DNA of 64,000 nt from Taibaiella soli. GTDB taxonomy: Bacteria > Bacteroidota > Bacteroidia > Chitinophagales > Chitinophagaceae. Position 1 is the stretch's first letter. Each line of letters opens with the position of its first letter. The translations under genes were made by a program, and so were the position numbers. Under the pieces are notes generated by a model. That model worked only from the letters and a program-made list of their open reading frames with translations. It was not told the origin of the DNA and did not search any database. Where the stretch lies: contig NZ_QKTW01000018.1 of the NCBI RefSeq assembly GCF_003236175.1, positions 118,299-182,298 of the forward strand, in the 5' to 3' direction. This document shows positions 8,770-17,401 of the stretch, piece after piece.

Positions 8770-9618
8770 ATGAGAAGCTCCAGATTCTTATTCCTGAGTA
8801 CGGTGCTCATTACGGCGGGACTATTTACGTTTACCGCCTGTCACAAGACCTCCTCCGACGACGACGTAAAGCAGATTGATCAGGAAGCAGGCGTTGCTTC
8901 TGATCAGTCCACTCTTGAGAAAAATTTCAGCGATGTACAATCAATCGCTGACGAAGCCGGAACCACCGGCAGCGCCGACCTGAGGGTTCTTGGCGGCGGC
9001 TCTGTTTTGGGTGGTTGCGCTACGGTTACCCGCGACACTGTTTCTGTTCCACACACTATTACGGTTAATTTCGGAACCGCGCCTTGCCTTTGCCAGGATG
9101 GCCGATACCGCAGCGGCGAGATTCTAGTTTCTTACACCGGCCATTATAAAGACAGCGGTTCGGTGCACTCCATTACATTCAGCAATTATTTTGTAGACAG
9201 TAACCAGGTAATCGGCACTAAAACAGTGACCAACATGGGCAAAAACAGTAGCGGTCAACCTTACTATGATATTCAAATAAACGGCGGGGTAGTATTAGCC
9301 AATAACAACGGTACTATCAGCTGGACAACCACGCGCACCCGTACCTGGGTGGCGGGCTATAACACACCGGCATGGAATGACGATGTTTACAATGTTACCG
9401 GCAGCGGATCTATTACCCGTGCCAACGGAAATGTGGTAACTGTTGATATCACTTCACCACTTGTTGTTGCGCTTGCCTGTCGCTGGATTGAACAGGGAAC
9501 GGTACAGGTGACACTAGCCAACGGAAATACCCGTGTGCTGGATTACGGTAATGGAACCTGTGATGCGCTCGCAACCTACACCGTAAACGGACATACATAC
9601 AACATTAGCTTGCACTGA
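8770..9618 (+). CDS. Secreted lipoprotein of unknown function
   Basis: A 282-residue protein, not recognised. From the ATG at 8770 it has a lipoprotein signal peptide ending TFTAC, with the lipidated cysteine at about residue 24, followed by an acidic linker. An in-frame ATG at 8743 would add nine residues ahead of the signal and is less likely. The mature part is rich in Thr, Ser, Gly and Asn with alternating hydrophobic strands, so it is probably a beta-rich domain. It carries four cysteines that could form disulfides outside the membrane. It is monocistronic, with a terminator at 9661-9687. Confidence 0.8.
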   Translation: MRSSRFLFLSTVLITAGLFTFTACHKTSSDDDVKQIDQEAGVASDQSTLEKNFSDVQSIADEAGTTGSADLRVLGGGSVLGGCATVTRDTVSVPHTITVNFGTAPCLCQDGRYRSGEILVSYTGHYKDSGSVHSITFSNYFVDSNQVIGTKTVTNMGKNSSGQPYYDIQINGGVVLANNNGTISWTTTRTRTWVAGYNTPAWNDDVYNVTGSGSITRANGNVVTVDITSPLVVALACRWIEQGTVQVTLANGNTRVLDYGNGTCDALATYTVNGHTYNISLH

Positions 9619-9660
9619 GAAAATAAGCATCATCTATTGTTTTAGGGATTAATAAGATGT

Positions 9661-9687
9661 CCCCGCAGTCTTGCGGGGCTTTTTTTT
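9661..9687 (+). terminator. Intrinsic terminator of the lipoprotein gene
   Basis: CCCCGCA (9661-9667), loop GTCT, TGCGGGG (9672-9678), then a C and a run of eight T. It lies 42 bases past the stop codon and 12 bases before the converging gene. Confidence 0.9.
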
Positions 9688-9698
9688 GCGTGTAAATG

Positions 9699-10721
9699 CT
9701 AGTCCTTTTTCGCAGGCATCGAAATAAAATAAGTTGTGCTGTTCGGATTCTTTTTATTCTGCGAATTGTTGGTGTCGTTAATCAATAAGAAATGGCCGTC
9801 TACTATCGCAAAGCCTTCCCAGTTGACAGGCATAGAAGCATCGATATTGGTGAAATGCTCCCAATGATAAGTGCTGTCGTTAGTTTTCGTAAAAGAAATA
9901 ATCTGTGCGAAGCTGCGTGTTTTTCCTTCTACCACAGCATTGACGTTTGGATTGTCTGAAGTGCAATGGCAATCCAGATATTTATCATCCTTCATCGTGC
10001 CTTCGTAGCAAACATTCACGCCGAAATAGCCGCCGGATTTGGTTGCTTGTATGTCTGTAATGCGAAAACACAGAGGCTTATCGAGGTAAACAGGTGTTGC
10101 AGGTTTGCTGAAATCCGGATCTACTTTGAATCCCACCGGTTTATTTGCTTCGCCTTCATATTCATAGATGGCGAGCAGTTTTTTTTCTTTGGGCAGATAG
10201 GTAAGGCTTTCATACCCAGCATTGCCAACAGGTCCGCCGTCGCATTTTTTCAAATGCGGCAGGCCAATTCGTTTTGAAAGTGTCAGGACATTTTTTGTAA
10301 GTTTTCCCTTAAACAGAAAACAGGAATCTTCCGTTTCTGAAGTTGTTTCCATTGAAAGATAAACTTCATCGTTGATGCAGGTAATTGCTTCAAATCCTTC
10401 CGATTTTTTTACATCTAATAAACGTTTTGGGTCAATGATTTTTATTGTTTTAAAATCGGTTGGTGTAAACGTCAGATGTTTTTCTTTTAATCGTTTCAGC
10501 GACAGCACTTGTATTTGTGAAACATTTGCGTCAGCTATTTTATCGGCATGCTGTGGTAAGAATAATAGTTCTGCATTATTGTGGATAGCAAGCCCGGAAT
10601 ATTCGAAGCTGCCTTTTTCCATCCCGCCGGAAAGTGTGATCTGCTGCGCTTTGGCGTGAAAAAAAGCAAGGCATAAAAATGCACTTGCTCCTATGATTTT
10701 GTTCGAAATTGGAAATGGCAT
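9699..10721 (-). CDS. Secreted protein resembling the esterase-like phytase domain
   Basis: From the ATG at 10721 the protein has 340 residues and a signal peptide (MPFPISNKIIGASAFLCLAFF, cleavage after AKA). A longer ORF beginning at 10817 would overlap the upstream lysozyme gene and hide the signal peptide inside the chain, so it is rejected. The rest has the look of a beta-propeller: repeated strands with GYESLTYLPKEKKLLAIYEYE in the middle and NWEGFAIVDGHFLLINDTN near the end. Those pieces resemble the 'esterase-like activity of phytase' family, from memory only. It lies 14 bases after the lysozyme gene, so the two may be cotranscribed. Substrate unknown. Confidence 0.6.
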   Translation of the reverse strand: MPFPISNKIIGASAFLCLAFFHAKAQQITLSGGMEKGSFEYSGLAIHNNAELLFLPQHADKIADANVSQIQVLSLKRLKEKHLTFTPTDFKTIKIIDPKRLLDVKKSEGFEAITCINDEVYLSMETTSETEDSCFLFKGKLTKNVLTLSKRIGLPHLKKCDGGPVGNAGYESLTYLPKEKKLLAIYEYEGEANKPVGFKVDPDFSKPATPVYLDKPLCFRITDIQATKSGGYFGVNVCYEGTMKDDKYLDCHCTSDNPNVNAVVEGKTRSFAQIISFTKTNDSTYHWEHFTNIDASMPVNWEGFAIVDGHFLLINDTNNSQNKKNPNSTTYFISMPAKKD

Positions 10722-10735
10722 CTTCGAAGTTAATG

Positions 10736-11209
10736 CTAAGGCGTGAAATAGAGATTGGCTTCCGCTTGCCGGCGTGTTACCAAACCTTGAACTTTCTGAC
10801 CGTTGGCGTATACCCATTTCAGAAACTCGTCTTTAATGCTCGGATCTTTCGGATTGGCATTTACTTTAGCGCGCAGCGTACTTTGTTTGAGTGAACCGGC
10901 TCCCAGGTTGTAGGCGAATGAAATGAGTGCTCCAAACTGGTTTGGTGTCAGGTCATCGCGCAGCAAAAGATCGATTTGTTGTGATTTCTGCTTTACTTCA
11001 TAAGTCAGAAAATCAGTTGCCTGTTGTTCGGTGATTGCCGGATCGCTCATCGCTACTGCTTTGCCGCCCATGTAAGTTGGCGGGTATTGTATGGTTCCGT
11101 AGCCGATGGTGAACACATTCGCCCGATCGGCGGCGCCGTGGTAAGGCTTTAATTCCAGTCCCTCAAACTTCTTGATGAGGTTGATGCAGTTTGTATTTAC
11201 GGTGATCAT
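10736..11209 (-). CDS. Glycoside hydrolase family 24 (T4-type) lysozyme
   Basis: A 157-residue protein, close to the size of phage T4 lysozyme and lambdoid endolysins that cut the N-acetylmuramate-N-acetylglucosamine bond of peptidoglycan. The catalytic glutamate is Glu16 in IKKFEGLELKPY, Asp28 precedes the TIGYGT motif (residues 34-39), and the second half carries QFGALISFAYNLGAGSL and GLVTRRQAEANLY. There is no signal peptide. No holin, spanin or phage structural gene is adjacent, so it may be a domesticated prophage gene. The secreted protein downstream is 14 bases away on the same strand. Confidence 0.88.
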   Translation of the reverse strand: MITVNTNCINLIKKFEGLELKPYHGAADRANVFTIGYGTIQYPPTYMGGKAVAMSDPAITEQQATDFLTYEVKQKSQQIDLLLRDDLTPNQFGALISFAYNLGAGSLKQSTLRAKVNANPKDPSIKDEFLKWVYANGQKVQGLVTRRQAEANLYFTP

Positions 11210-11368
11210 GGTTTTGTGTTTATGAATGTAAATTTTGTAAATACAAATGATAATTTCAAATAGGATGGAGGAAAATTTTACGTTAAATAATTGGCCAGCA
11301 GAGCCAGTTTACAGTGGATGTTGTTTGTTTTGATTTTCCGATTGCCGGAAATCAAGTATTAAAAGCTG

Positions 11369-11376
11369 TATCTTTG
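11369..11376 (+). promoter_or_regulatory. -7 box upstream of the small-protein/DUF6169-like pair
   Basis: TATCTTTG is an exact TAnnTTTG match, 38 bases before the ATG at 11415. An AAGGAA at about 11391 could help ribosome binding. The -33 element is unclear. Confidence 0.5.
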
Positions 11377-11414
11377 GTTATTATTATTTAAGGAAATATA
11401 AGCCCGCTATCGTT

Positions 11415-11564
11415 ATGTTGAAAAAAGTTGTCATATCAAAAAGCAATAAAAAAGCTTTAGAAATACTTGCTGATCTGGATCGCAAGAAGAAAGAGCTACG
11501 CGAAAAAATAGAAAAGAAAATGATCGAGCAAAATGCATCGATTAGTAAGCGCGCTTCAAAATAG
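11415..11564 (+). CDS. Small basic coiled-coil protein (49 residues)
   Basis: An ORF of 50 codons from the ATG at 11415 to TAG. The product begins MLKKVVISKSNKKALEIL and is very lysine-rich, with a predicted amphipathic helix through DRKKKELREKIEKKMIEQ. It has no signal peptide or membrane segment. It ends 5 bases before the next gene and has its own -7 box upstream, which suggests a translationally coupled two-gene unit. Function unknown. A basic small protein next to a larger acidic one recalls toxin-antitoxin layouts, but that is only inference. Confidence 0.6.
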   Translation: MLKKVVISKSNKKALEILADLDRKKKELREKIEKKMIEQNASISKRASK

Positions 11565-11569
11565 AAATA

Positions 11570-12094
11570 TTGGGAAAATATTCTTTTACCGTTGAAGATG
11601 ATGTAGATGGGCTTTCTTATAATTTTAGAACTCCCGTTTGTAGTGTAGTTGTTTTTTTTAATCCGCATGCCTACGGTGAATATTTAGAGAAATACACGTT
11701 CCTTTCAAAAAATACTTGGGGACTCTCGATATTTAGCGTCCCTCATATTTGCGACAATCATTACAGTGCCGATGTTCGAATAAGAAATACTATTATTTCC
11801 ATTATTGAAGATTTCTTCGAAGGTCAGGGTAGCGACTCCGTGTTGCTTTATCATTGTGATTCTGCTGATGGAAAACAAGGGAAAAGAAGTAAGAAATTTG
11901 AGCGATGGTATCAAAATTCCGGATTAACTGATACTATGGAAAAGCACGAAATAGAATTTACCGTTGAATCGGACAGTGATGAATCCCAACAAAATTATTT
12001 TGGATTTATCGGTGTAAAATCAAATCCACATTTCACTGAGGTTAAAAATGAATTTGACGAGTTCGCACGCAGTTTGGCATTTTTAGATAAGTAA
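11570..12094 (+). CDS. DUF6169-like protein of unknown function
   Basis: A 174-residue acidic protein that begins at a TTG, 5 bases after the small basic protein. No in-frame ATG lies near the N-terminus. The middle holds VLLYHCDSADGKQGKRSKKFERWY, which resembles the conserved 'LLYxCDxxDGxQxxRxxxFxxW' segment that I recall for DUF6169; this is from memory and not verified. It has no signal peptide or transmembrane helix. The C-terminal part reads YFGFIGVKSNPHFTEVKNEF. The gene ends 90 bases before the converging aminotransferase gene. Confidence 0.65.
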   Translation: MGKYSFTVEDDVDGLSYNFRTPVCSVVVFFNPHAYGEYLEKYTFLSKNTWGLSIFSVPHICDNHYSADVRIRNTIISIIEDFFEGQGSDSVLLYHCDSADGKQGKRSKKFERWYQNSGLTDTMEKHEIEFTVESDSDESQQNYFGFIGVKSNPHFTEVKNEFDEFARSLAFLDK

Positions 12095-12184
12095 TGCGGC
12101 ATGAATGCATAATTCTATAGTCATGTCGACAGAAGGAGACACCCACTATAACACAAGTTTAGTTGAAACAGGAGTACGCACCAC

Positions 12185-13357
12185 TTACAAACAGCTCAGT
12201 AAAACTTCACATGCTTTTCTAATTTCATCTTCTGTAATCGTTAGTGGTGGTGCTATGCGAATACAATTCGAAGCAAATAAAAACCAGTCTGAGAATAAAC
12301 CTTTCTTCATCGCTTTTTCGAGCGTCGCCAATACCTTATCCATATCTGCAACCTCAATCGCCATCAGCAAACCTTTACTGCGTACAGCTTTGATCGCGGG
12401 ATGAACTAACAGTGTTCTGAATAATTTTTCTTTTGTGGCAACCGTATCGATTAATTTTTCCTCGAGCAAAGCCTGCATACCCGCCATTCCTGCGGCGCAG
12501 CTCACCGGATGTCCGCCGAATGTGGTAATATGTCCCAATATCGGGTTCTCTGTGAATGACCACATATTTTCAAACGAAGAAACAAACGCACCCATTGGCA
12601 TGCCTGCGCCCAAAGCTTTGCCGAGCAACACAACATCTGGTACTACGCCATAATTTTCAAACCCCCAAAGTTTACCCGTACGCCCGAAACCACATTGTAT
12701 TTCATCAAAGATCAACAGTGTGCCCATCTCAGTACATTTGGCACGCAGCTTTTGTAGCCATTCGATGTTTGGCTCTATCACGCCAGCTTCGGCCTGTACG
12801 GTTTCAATCAATACACAGCCGGTTTGAGTGTCTATAGCGTCTATTAATTCCTGCGAGTTGTAATGAAATCGATTCACACCAGGCATCAGCGGACGAAAAG
12901 CATTACGCCAGTATTCATCGCCCATAACGCTCAATGCGCCTAGTGTAGCGCCATGATAACTGTTGATACAACTGATGATATTCGGACGGCCGGTAACTCT
13001 TCTCGCTAGTTTCAAAGCGCCTTCTGTCGCTTCTGCACCTGAATTGGTGAAGTATACGCAATTCAGCGAAGCCGGCATATTTTCTGCAATCAGATTGGCG
13101 TATGCAACTTGTGGTGTCTGCACTAATTCGCCATACACCATGATGTGTAAATATTGGTCTGCCTGATCTTTAATCGCAGCAACCACTTTTGGGTGGCGAT
13201 GCCCTACGTTACAAACGCTGATGCCGCCAATCAGATCAAGGTAGGCCTTGCCTTCATCATCGTACAGATAATTGCCTTCCGCCTTTACGATATGCAATCC
13301 AACCGGAGCTGGTGAAGTTTGCGCTACACGCTGCTGAAATAATTGACGAACGTTCAT
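12185..13357 (-). CDS. Class III PLP-dependent aminotransferase (ornithine/acetylornithine type)
   Basis: A 390-residue protein of the class III aminotransferase family, fold type I. Visible features are NSGAEATEGALKLARR for phosphate binding, SYHGATLGALS, DEIQCGFGRTGKLWGFENY, and LLGKALGAGMPMGA with the PLP lysine. The family includes acetylornithine, ornithine and 4-aminobutyrate aminotransferases; the sequence alone does not fix the substrate and no arginine-biosynthesis genes are nearby. It is last in a minus-strand run after the CCA-type gene, with about 170 bases of repeats between. Confidence 0.88.
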   Translation of the reverse strand: MNVRQLFQQRVAQTSPAPVGLHIVKAEGNYLYDDEGKAYLDLIGGISVCNVGHRHPKVVAAIKDQADQYLHIMVYGELVQTPQVAYANLIAENMPASLNCVYFTNSGAEATEGALKLARRVTGRPNIISCINSYHGATLGALSVMGDEYWRNAFRPLMPGVNRFHYNSQELIDAIDTQTGCVLIETVQAEAGVIEPNIEWLQKLRAKCTEMGTLLIFDEIQCGFGRTGKLWGFENYGVVPDVVLLGKALGAGMPMGAFVSSFENMWSFTENPILGHITTFGGHPVSCAAGMAGMQALLEEKLIDTVATKEKLFRTLLVHPAIKAVRSKGLLMAIEVADMDKVLATLEKAMKKGLFSDWFLFASNCIRIAPPLTITEDEIRKACEVLLSCL

Positions 13358-13480
13358 TTTATTCGGTATTTCTAATTAAAAAGTCAAAATTCAAAATTCA
13401 AAAGTCAAAAAACAAAAAGCGAGGGTCGAGTTGTGAAACGTCAAAAGGGAAACGTAAAGTTCATACCGCGTAATTTGGGC

Positions 13481-13510
13481 TGTAGAGATGTAGCAGGCTA
13501 CGTCTCTACA
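13481..13510. repeat. GTAGAGACGTAGC-type palindromic repeat, copy 2
   Basis: A near-perfect 30-bp palindrome (TGTAGAGATGTAGC with its complement). It lies in a 172-base gap whose remainder (13374-13450) is an AAAGTCAAAATTC/CGTCAAAAG low-complexity repeat, also seen near 15030-15055 and 19704-19727. Confidence 0.8.
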
Positions 13511-13529
13511 ATAATGTTGACAAACATGA

Positions 13530-15020
13530 TCAATTGTCTGTTGTCAACTGCCCATCGTCCGTAGTATCCGGATTTTGACTTTTAACCTTTGACTTTTGAC
13601 CTTCGGCCGGTTTCAGCCCCAGTTCTGCTGCCTTCTCCAACATAAATGTATAAGCGGCATCGTAGGAGTTAGCAATATGACCATCGAGGATGGCTTCACG
13701 TACAGCTGTTTTTATTACGCCCACTTCACGCGAAGGTGTCAGGTTGAAAATTTCCATAATCTCCGCGCCGTCGATAGGTGGTTGCCAGTTCCGGATCTTG
13801 TCCTTTTCTTCTACCTCTTTCAGTCGTTCTTTCACGATCTCGAAATTGGCGAGGAACCGTTTTACTTTCTGTTTGTTTTTCGAAGTAATGTCACTTTCAC
13901 AAAGCACCATCAGATCATCAATATCGTCGCCGGCATCAAACAACAAGCGGCGCATTGCAGAGTCCGTAATATCCTCTTTTGAAAGACTGATGGGACGAAG
14001 ATGGAGCAAAACCAGTTTTGCCACATACTTCATCTTTTCATTTTGCGGCAATCGCAACTGACGGAAAAGTTTAATCGTCATCCGTTCGCCGACAGAATCA
14101 TGTCCGTGAAACGTCCAGCCGGTGCCTGGTTCAAAACGTTTGGTAGCGGGTTTGCCAATATCATGCAATAAAGCAGCCCAGCGCAGCCACAAATCATTAC
14201 TACGTGCAGCAACATTATCCAGCACTTGTAAGGTGTGGTAAAAATTATCTTTATGTCCTTTACCTTCAATCATCTCGGTGCCTGCCAGATCCGCCAGTGC
14301 AGGGAAAAATTCCTGCAGCAATTCTGTGCGGAACAACAGATCGAAACCGATAGAAGGTATCGGTGCATTCATTATTTTGTTTAGTTCATCGGTAATTCTT
14401 TCCTGCGAAACAATTTTGAGTCGATGCTTATTTCTTTTGATCGCTTCGAAAGTCTCCGGAAAGAGATGAAAATCCAGCTGCGTCGCAAAGCGGATGCCAC
14501 GCATCATACGAAGCGGATCGTCGGAGAAAGTAATATCCGGATCGAGCGGCGTACGTAGTATTTTATGTTCGAGATCGTGTAGCCCGTTAAATGGATCTAC
14601 GAGTTTTCCAAAATCGTCTTTGTTCAGACTGATAGCCATTGCATTGATGGTAAAATCGCGGCGATTTTGATCATCCTGCAAAGTGCCAATCTCTACTTCA
14701 GGTTTGCGGGAATGTTCACGGTAAGATTCCTTGCGCGCGCCTACAAATTCCACTTCAAATCCATTGCTCAGTTTGATTTGAGCAGTACCGAAATTCTTAA
14801 AAAAATTGACCTTTAGTTTTGGCTGGAAAAGAGCCGCCACTTCATGGGCCAACGCAATACCGTCACCAACGCAAACGATGTCTGCATCTTTGGTGTTTCG
14901 GCCAATAATTTTATCACGTACAAATCCTCCGATCAGATAACAGGGCACATTGAGTTTTTGCGCAGCGCTTCCGATCTGCGTAAGTAATTTCTGCTCTTCT
15001 GGAGTACAAACAATATCCAT
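13530..15020 (-). CDS. CCA-adding-type tRNA nucleotidyltransferase with HD domain
   Basis: A 496-residue protein. The N-terminal class II nucleotidyltransferase head shows [15 protein letters not shown] and [12 protein letters not shown], then [10 protein letters not shown] and the substrate-binding [15 protein letters not shown]. An HD hydrolase domain ([17 protein letters not shown]) follows near residue 280. Members add or repair the 3' CCA of tRNA. The final 24 or so residues, starting [11 protein letters not shown], are encoded by an intergenic AAAGTCAAAAG/TTGACAATTG-type repeat, so they are probably not part of the ancestral protein. It follows the tsaC-like gene by 49 bases. Confidence 0.9.
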   Translation of the reverse strand: MDIVCTPEEQKLLTQIGSAAQKLNVPCYLIGGFVRDKIIGRNTKDADIVCVGDGIALAHEVAALFQPKLKVNFFKNFGTAQIKLSNGFEVEFVGARKESYREHSRKPEVEIGTLQDDQNRRDFTINAMAISLNKDDFGKLVDPFNGLHDLEHKILRTPLDPDITFSDDPLRMMRGIRFATQLDFHLFPETFEAIKRNKHRLKIVSQERITDELNKIMNAPIPSIGFDLLFRTELLQEFFPALADLAGTEMIEGKGHKDNFYHTLQVLDNVAARSNDLWLRWAALLHDIGKPATKRFEPGTGWTFHGHDSVGERMTIKLFRQLRLPQNEKMKYVAKLVLLHLRPISLSKEDITDSAMRRLLFDAGDDIDDLMVLCESDITSKNKQKVKRFLANFEIVKERLKEVEEKDKIRNWQPPIDGAEIMEIFNLTPSREVGVIKTAVREAILDGHIANSYDAAYTFMLEKAAELGLKPAEGQKSKVKSQNPDTTDDGQLTTDN

Positions 15021-15069
15021 CGTCTAATTAAAAAGTCAAAAGTAAAAAGTCAAAAAAATAGGTAACGAA

Positions 15070-15636
15070 TCAGCGTAGTCTGGTAATGTTTCCTTCGTCA
15101 TCAATTTTAATAATCTGCGAAGGCGCTTTCGGCGTTTCATCATCCTGCCGGTAGTTCACCACATAGCCTGCGTTTTGTTTAATCTCATCAGCTATCTGGC
15201 TGAAAAATGCTGCAGTTGGTTCACCGCTTAAATTTGCAGATGTAGAAACCAGTGGCTTTCTAAAACGTTTAATCAAAGCTTTGCAAAACGGATCATCTGT
15301 AACCCGTATCGCCACAGAACCATTTTCATGCACCAGATTTTCCGGAAAGCCGATGGCTCCTTCATAAATAACGGTTGTCGGTGTTTCGAAGTTTTCAACA
15401 ATGTCAATGATATCAGGATGCGGTGCCGCGATATATTGAATTACATCACGGGCATCGGCCAGCAACACGATCAGACTTTTTTCTTTCGGGCGGTGTTTCA
15501 ATGCAAACACACGCTCGATCGCGTCCTCGTTCAGCGCATCACAACCAATGCCCCAAACTGTATCAGTGGGGTAAAGGATTGTTTCACCGTTTTCCAGCGC
15601 ACGGATACAGTTTTTTATATCGTTTTCGAAGTCCAT
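15070..15636 (-). CDS. tsaC: Threonylcarbamoyl-AMP synthase (Sua5/YciO/YrdC family)
   Basis: A 188-residue single-domain YrdC protein. It makes threonylcarbamoyl-AMP from threonine, bicarbonate and ATP for the t6A modification of ANN-decoding tRNAs. Conserved pieces include GETILYPTDTVWGIGCDA, KHRPKEKSLIVLL and PLVSTSANLSGEPT. Its N-terminus overlaps the end of the GT9 gene by 22 bases and it is followed by the tRNA nucleotidyltransferase, so three genes are probably cotranscribed, two of them for tRNA maturation. It lacks the C-terminal Sua5 domain. Confidence 0.93.
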   Translation of the reverse strand: MDFENDIKNCIRALENGETILYPTDTVWGIGCDALNEDAIERVFALKHRPKEKSLIVLLADARDVIQYIAAPHPDIIDIVENFETPTTVIYEGAIGFPENLVHENGSVAIRVTDDPFCKALIKRFRKPLVSTSANLSGEPTAAFFSQIADEIKQNAGYVVNYRQDDETPKAPSQIIKIDDEGNITRLR

Positions 15637-16628
15637 CCTAATAATTGTTGATTAGTAATTTCCATCGCGCAGCGAAAATGTCCTTCCGGACAAGCTTTGC
15701 GTCCATGCAAACCGCACGGTCGACAATACAGCCGTTGTGAAATTTCCACAATACGGCCATTTTCACGTACCGGCCCAAAACCGAATGCCGGAACCGTAGA
15801 GCAATAAACAGCTGTCACGGGCGCATTCACAGCCGAGCAAAAATGAAGCGGCGCGGAATCGTTTACATAATTCATGACTGCACCTTGCTGTAACGCTGCA
15901 GATTGGAGAAAGCTCACTTTTCCGCAAAGGCTTTCCGCATTTTTATGTTTTGTTCCGGACAGAATAGAATCAGCAATTTGCTGATCGCCGCCAGGCCCGC
16001 CTAATAGGTACACTTTGTAGTTTTCCGGTATTTCGTCCAGCAGTTCAATCCATTTTTCTACCGGAAACTGTTTCGTAAACCAAACTGAAGACGGTGCGAT
16101 GCAGATATAAGACTGTGTCTGCAGCGGTTTTACTTTTTCATAGTCGGTTGCTGATGGAAAAAGTGCTGGAAAGGCTGCTTTGCTATCTGTAAAATCAGCA
16201 ATCAGTAATTGGTTACGGTCCGTTTCGTGGATTGGATTGGCTGAATAAGGTTCGGAAATAATATGTTTTACCTTTTTCGTATATGCAAACGACAGCGGAT
16301 TTTTATCGAACCCGATTCTGTTTTTTGCGCCCGATAAAAGGGTAATCAGGCCAGATGCGGCATAACGATGCAGATTAATTATATAATCATATTTTTCCGC
16401 ACGTACCTGCATGGCCATTCGCCAGAGATTGCGCTGCTTCTGCTGTTTTTTGTCCCAGATCAGCACGTTACGGAGATGTGGATTGCCCTGCAGCAGGTTT
16501 TCATTTCCTTTGCGCAACAGGAAATCGATGGCCGCGTCCGGGTAAAAAGCATGTAACTTTTCCACCACAGCAGTAGCCAATACCACGTCACCAATAAATG
16601 CGGTTTGTATGATCAGAAATTTGGGCAT
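15615..16628 (-). CDS. Glycosyltransferase family 9 (heptosyltransferase-like)
   Basis: From the ATG at 16628 the protein has 337 residues, beginning MPKFLIIQTAFIGDVVLATAV, the typical GT9 N-terminus of ADP-heptose:LPS heptosyltransferases. The donor-binding half has CIAPSSVWFTKQFPVEKWIEL and VNDSAPLHFCSAVNAPVTAVY. An upstream in-frame TTG at 16637 lies inside a -7 promoter box and is rejected. It is cytosolic or membrane-associated and likely transfers a sugar during LPS core or related glycan assembly. Four cysteines cluster near the C-terminus (RLYCRPCGLHGRKACPEGHF), a feature often seen in Bacteroidota GT9 proteins. Confidence 0.88.
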   Translation of the reverse strand: MPKFLIIQTAFIGDVVLATAVVEKLHAFYPDAAIDFLLRKGNENLLQGNPHLRNVLIWDKKQQKQRNLWRMAMQVRAEKYDYIINLHRYAASGLITLLSGAKNRIGFDKNPLSFAYTKKVKHIISEPYSANPIHETDRNQLLIADFTDSKAAFPALFPSATDYEKVKPLQTQSYICIAPSSVWFTKQFPVEKWIELLDEIPENYKVYLLGGPGGDQQIADSILSGTKHKNAESLCGKVSFLQSAALQQGAVMNYVNDSAPLHFCSAVNAPVTAVYCSTVPAFGFGPVRENGRIVEISQRLYCRPCGLHGRKACPEGHFRCAMEITNQQLLGWTSKTI

Positions 16629-16634
16629 CGGGTG

Positions 16635-16642
16635 CAAAAATA
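16635..16642 (-). promoter_or_regulatory. -7 box giving a near-leaderless GT9 transcript
   Basis: Minus-strand TATTTTTG is an exact TAnnTTTG match whose final G lies 7 bases before the ATG at 16628. Transcription starting 6-8 bases after the box would begin at or next to the start codon. Confidence 0.55.
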
Positions 16643-16760
16643 CTATTCCCGGGGTCTTAACACAGGTTTAACGTTAAAAACAATCGTTAAAGCCCAGCGT
16701 TTACTGTTAAAATTGCAGTCTTTTAATCAGAAATATGATGAATTAATTAAGTTCACTATT

Positions 16761-16768
16761 TAAATTTG
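16761..16768 (+). promoter_or_regulatory. -7 box upstream of the first DUF1573 gene
   Basis: TAAATTTG is an exact TAnnTTTG match, giving a leader of about 60 bases before the ATG at 16834. A second TTTG-containing stretch at about 16785 could also serve. No strong -33 element was seen. Confidence 0.45.
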
Positions 16769-16833
16769 TAAACTCGACGGAGGTATTTGAACTTTCGACC
16801 GCTTTTAAACTAAATACAATAAATAAGAATAAA

Positions 16834-17304
16834 ATGAAAAGAGTTATCCTTTCTCTCGGCCTCGCAGTTATGACCACAGGTGCTGTTTTCGCACAGGACA
16901 AAAAAACTGTACAGACAACAACTACGGCAGCTGCAACTTCGACGCTCACTTCTGATAACATGAACTTCGTTGCAGACAATCATGATTTCGGTGATGTGCA
17001 GGAAGGTCCTACTGCCGATTATGAATTCACATTCAAAAACACCGGTAAAGAACCAATTATCATTCAGCGTGTACAGCCATCTTGCGGATGTACAACGCCT
17101 TCTTACTCTAAAGAGCCAATCGGTCCGGGTAAAACAGGCACAATCAAAGCTTCTTACAACACTTCAGGTCGTCCTGGTCAATTTACCAAAACATTGACTG
17201 TAGTGTCCAATGCCGGTACTAAAGTGCTGACTATCAAGGGGACTGTGGAAAAAGCACCGACAAGCTCTGTGCCTGAAAGCAGCTCAATGATCAAAACAAA
17301 CTAA
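16834..17304 (+). CDS. DUF1573 exported protein, copy 1 of 3
   Basis: A 156-residue protein with a signal peptide (MKRVILSLGLAVMTTGAVFA, before QD), a short Thr/Ala linker and one DUF1573 Ig-like domain. The domain shows HDFGDVQEGPTADYEFTFKN, the SCGCTTP cysteine motif and KEPIGPGKTGTIKASYNT. DUF1573 proteins are common in Bacteroidota and probably periplasmic; their function is not established. It is the first of three tandem paralogues. Copy 2 starts 98 bases downstream. Confidence 0.9.
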   Translation: MKRVILSLGLAVMTTGAVFAQDKKTVQTTTTAAATSTLTSDNMNFVADNHDFGDVQEGPTADYEFTFKNTGKEPIIIQRVQPSCGCTTPSYSKEPIGPGKTGTIKASYNTSGRPGQFTKTLTVVSNAGTKVLTIKGTVEKAPTSSVPESSSMIKTN

Positions 17305-17401
17305 ATCAATGCAGGAAACGGTAAATGACAGAAAAAATTGCATTTGTAATTGAATATCTGTTAAATTGCCGTTCCAAAGAATAAAAACAAAACACTCGTT
17401 T

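Noticed and set aside
10722-10817. Longer N-terminus for the phytase-esterase-like protein
   Set aside because: It would overlap the lysozyme gene and place the signal peptide 32 residues inside the chain.
12185-12404. Frame on the plus strand starting in the repeat near 12105
   Set aside because: It is antisense to the class III aminotransferase C-terminus and begins in a dispersed ATGTCGAC/GGAGAC repeat.
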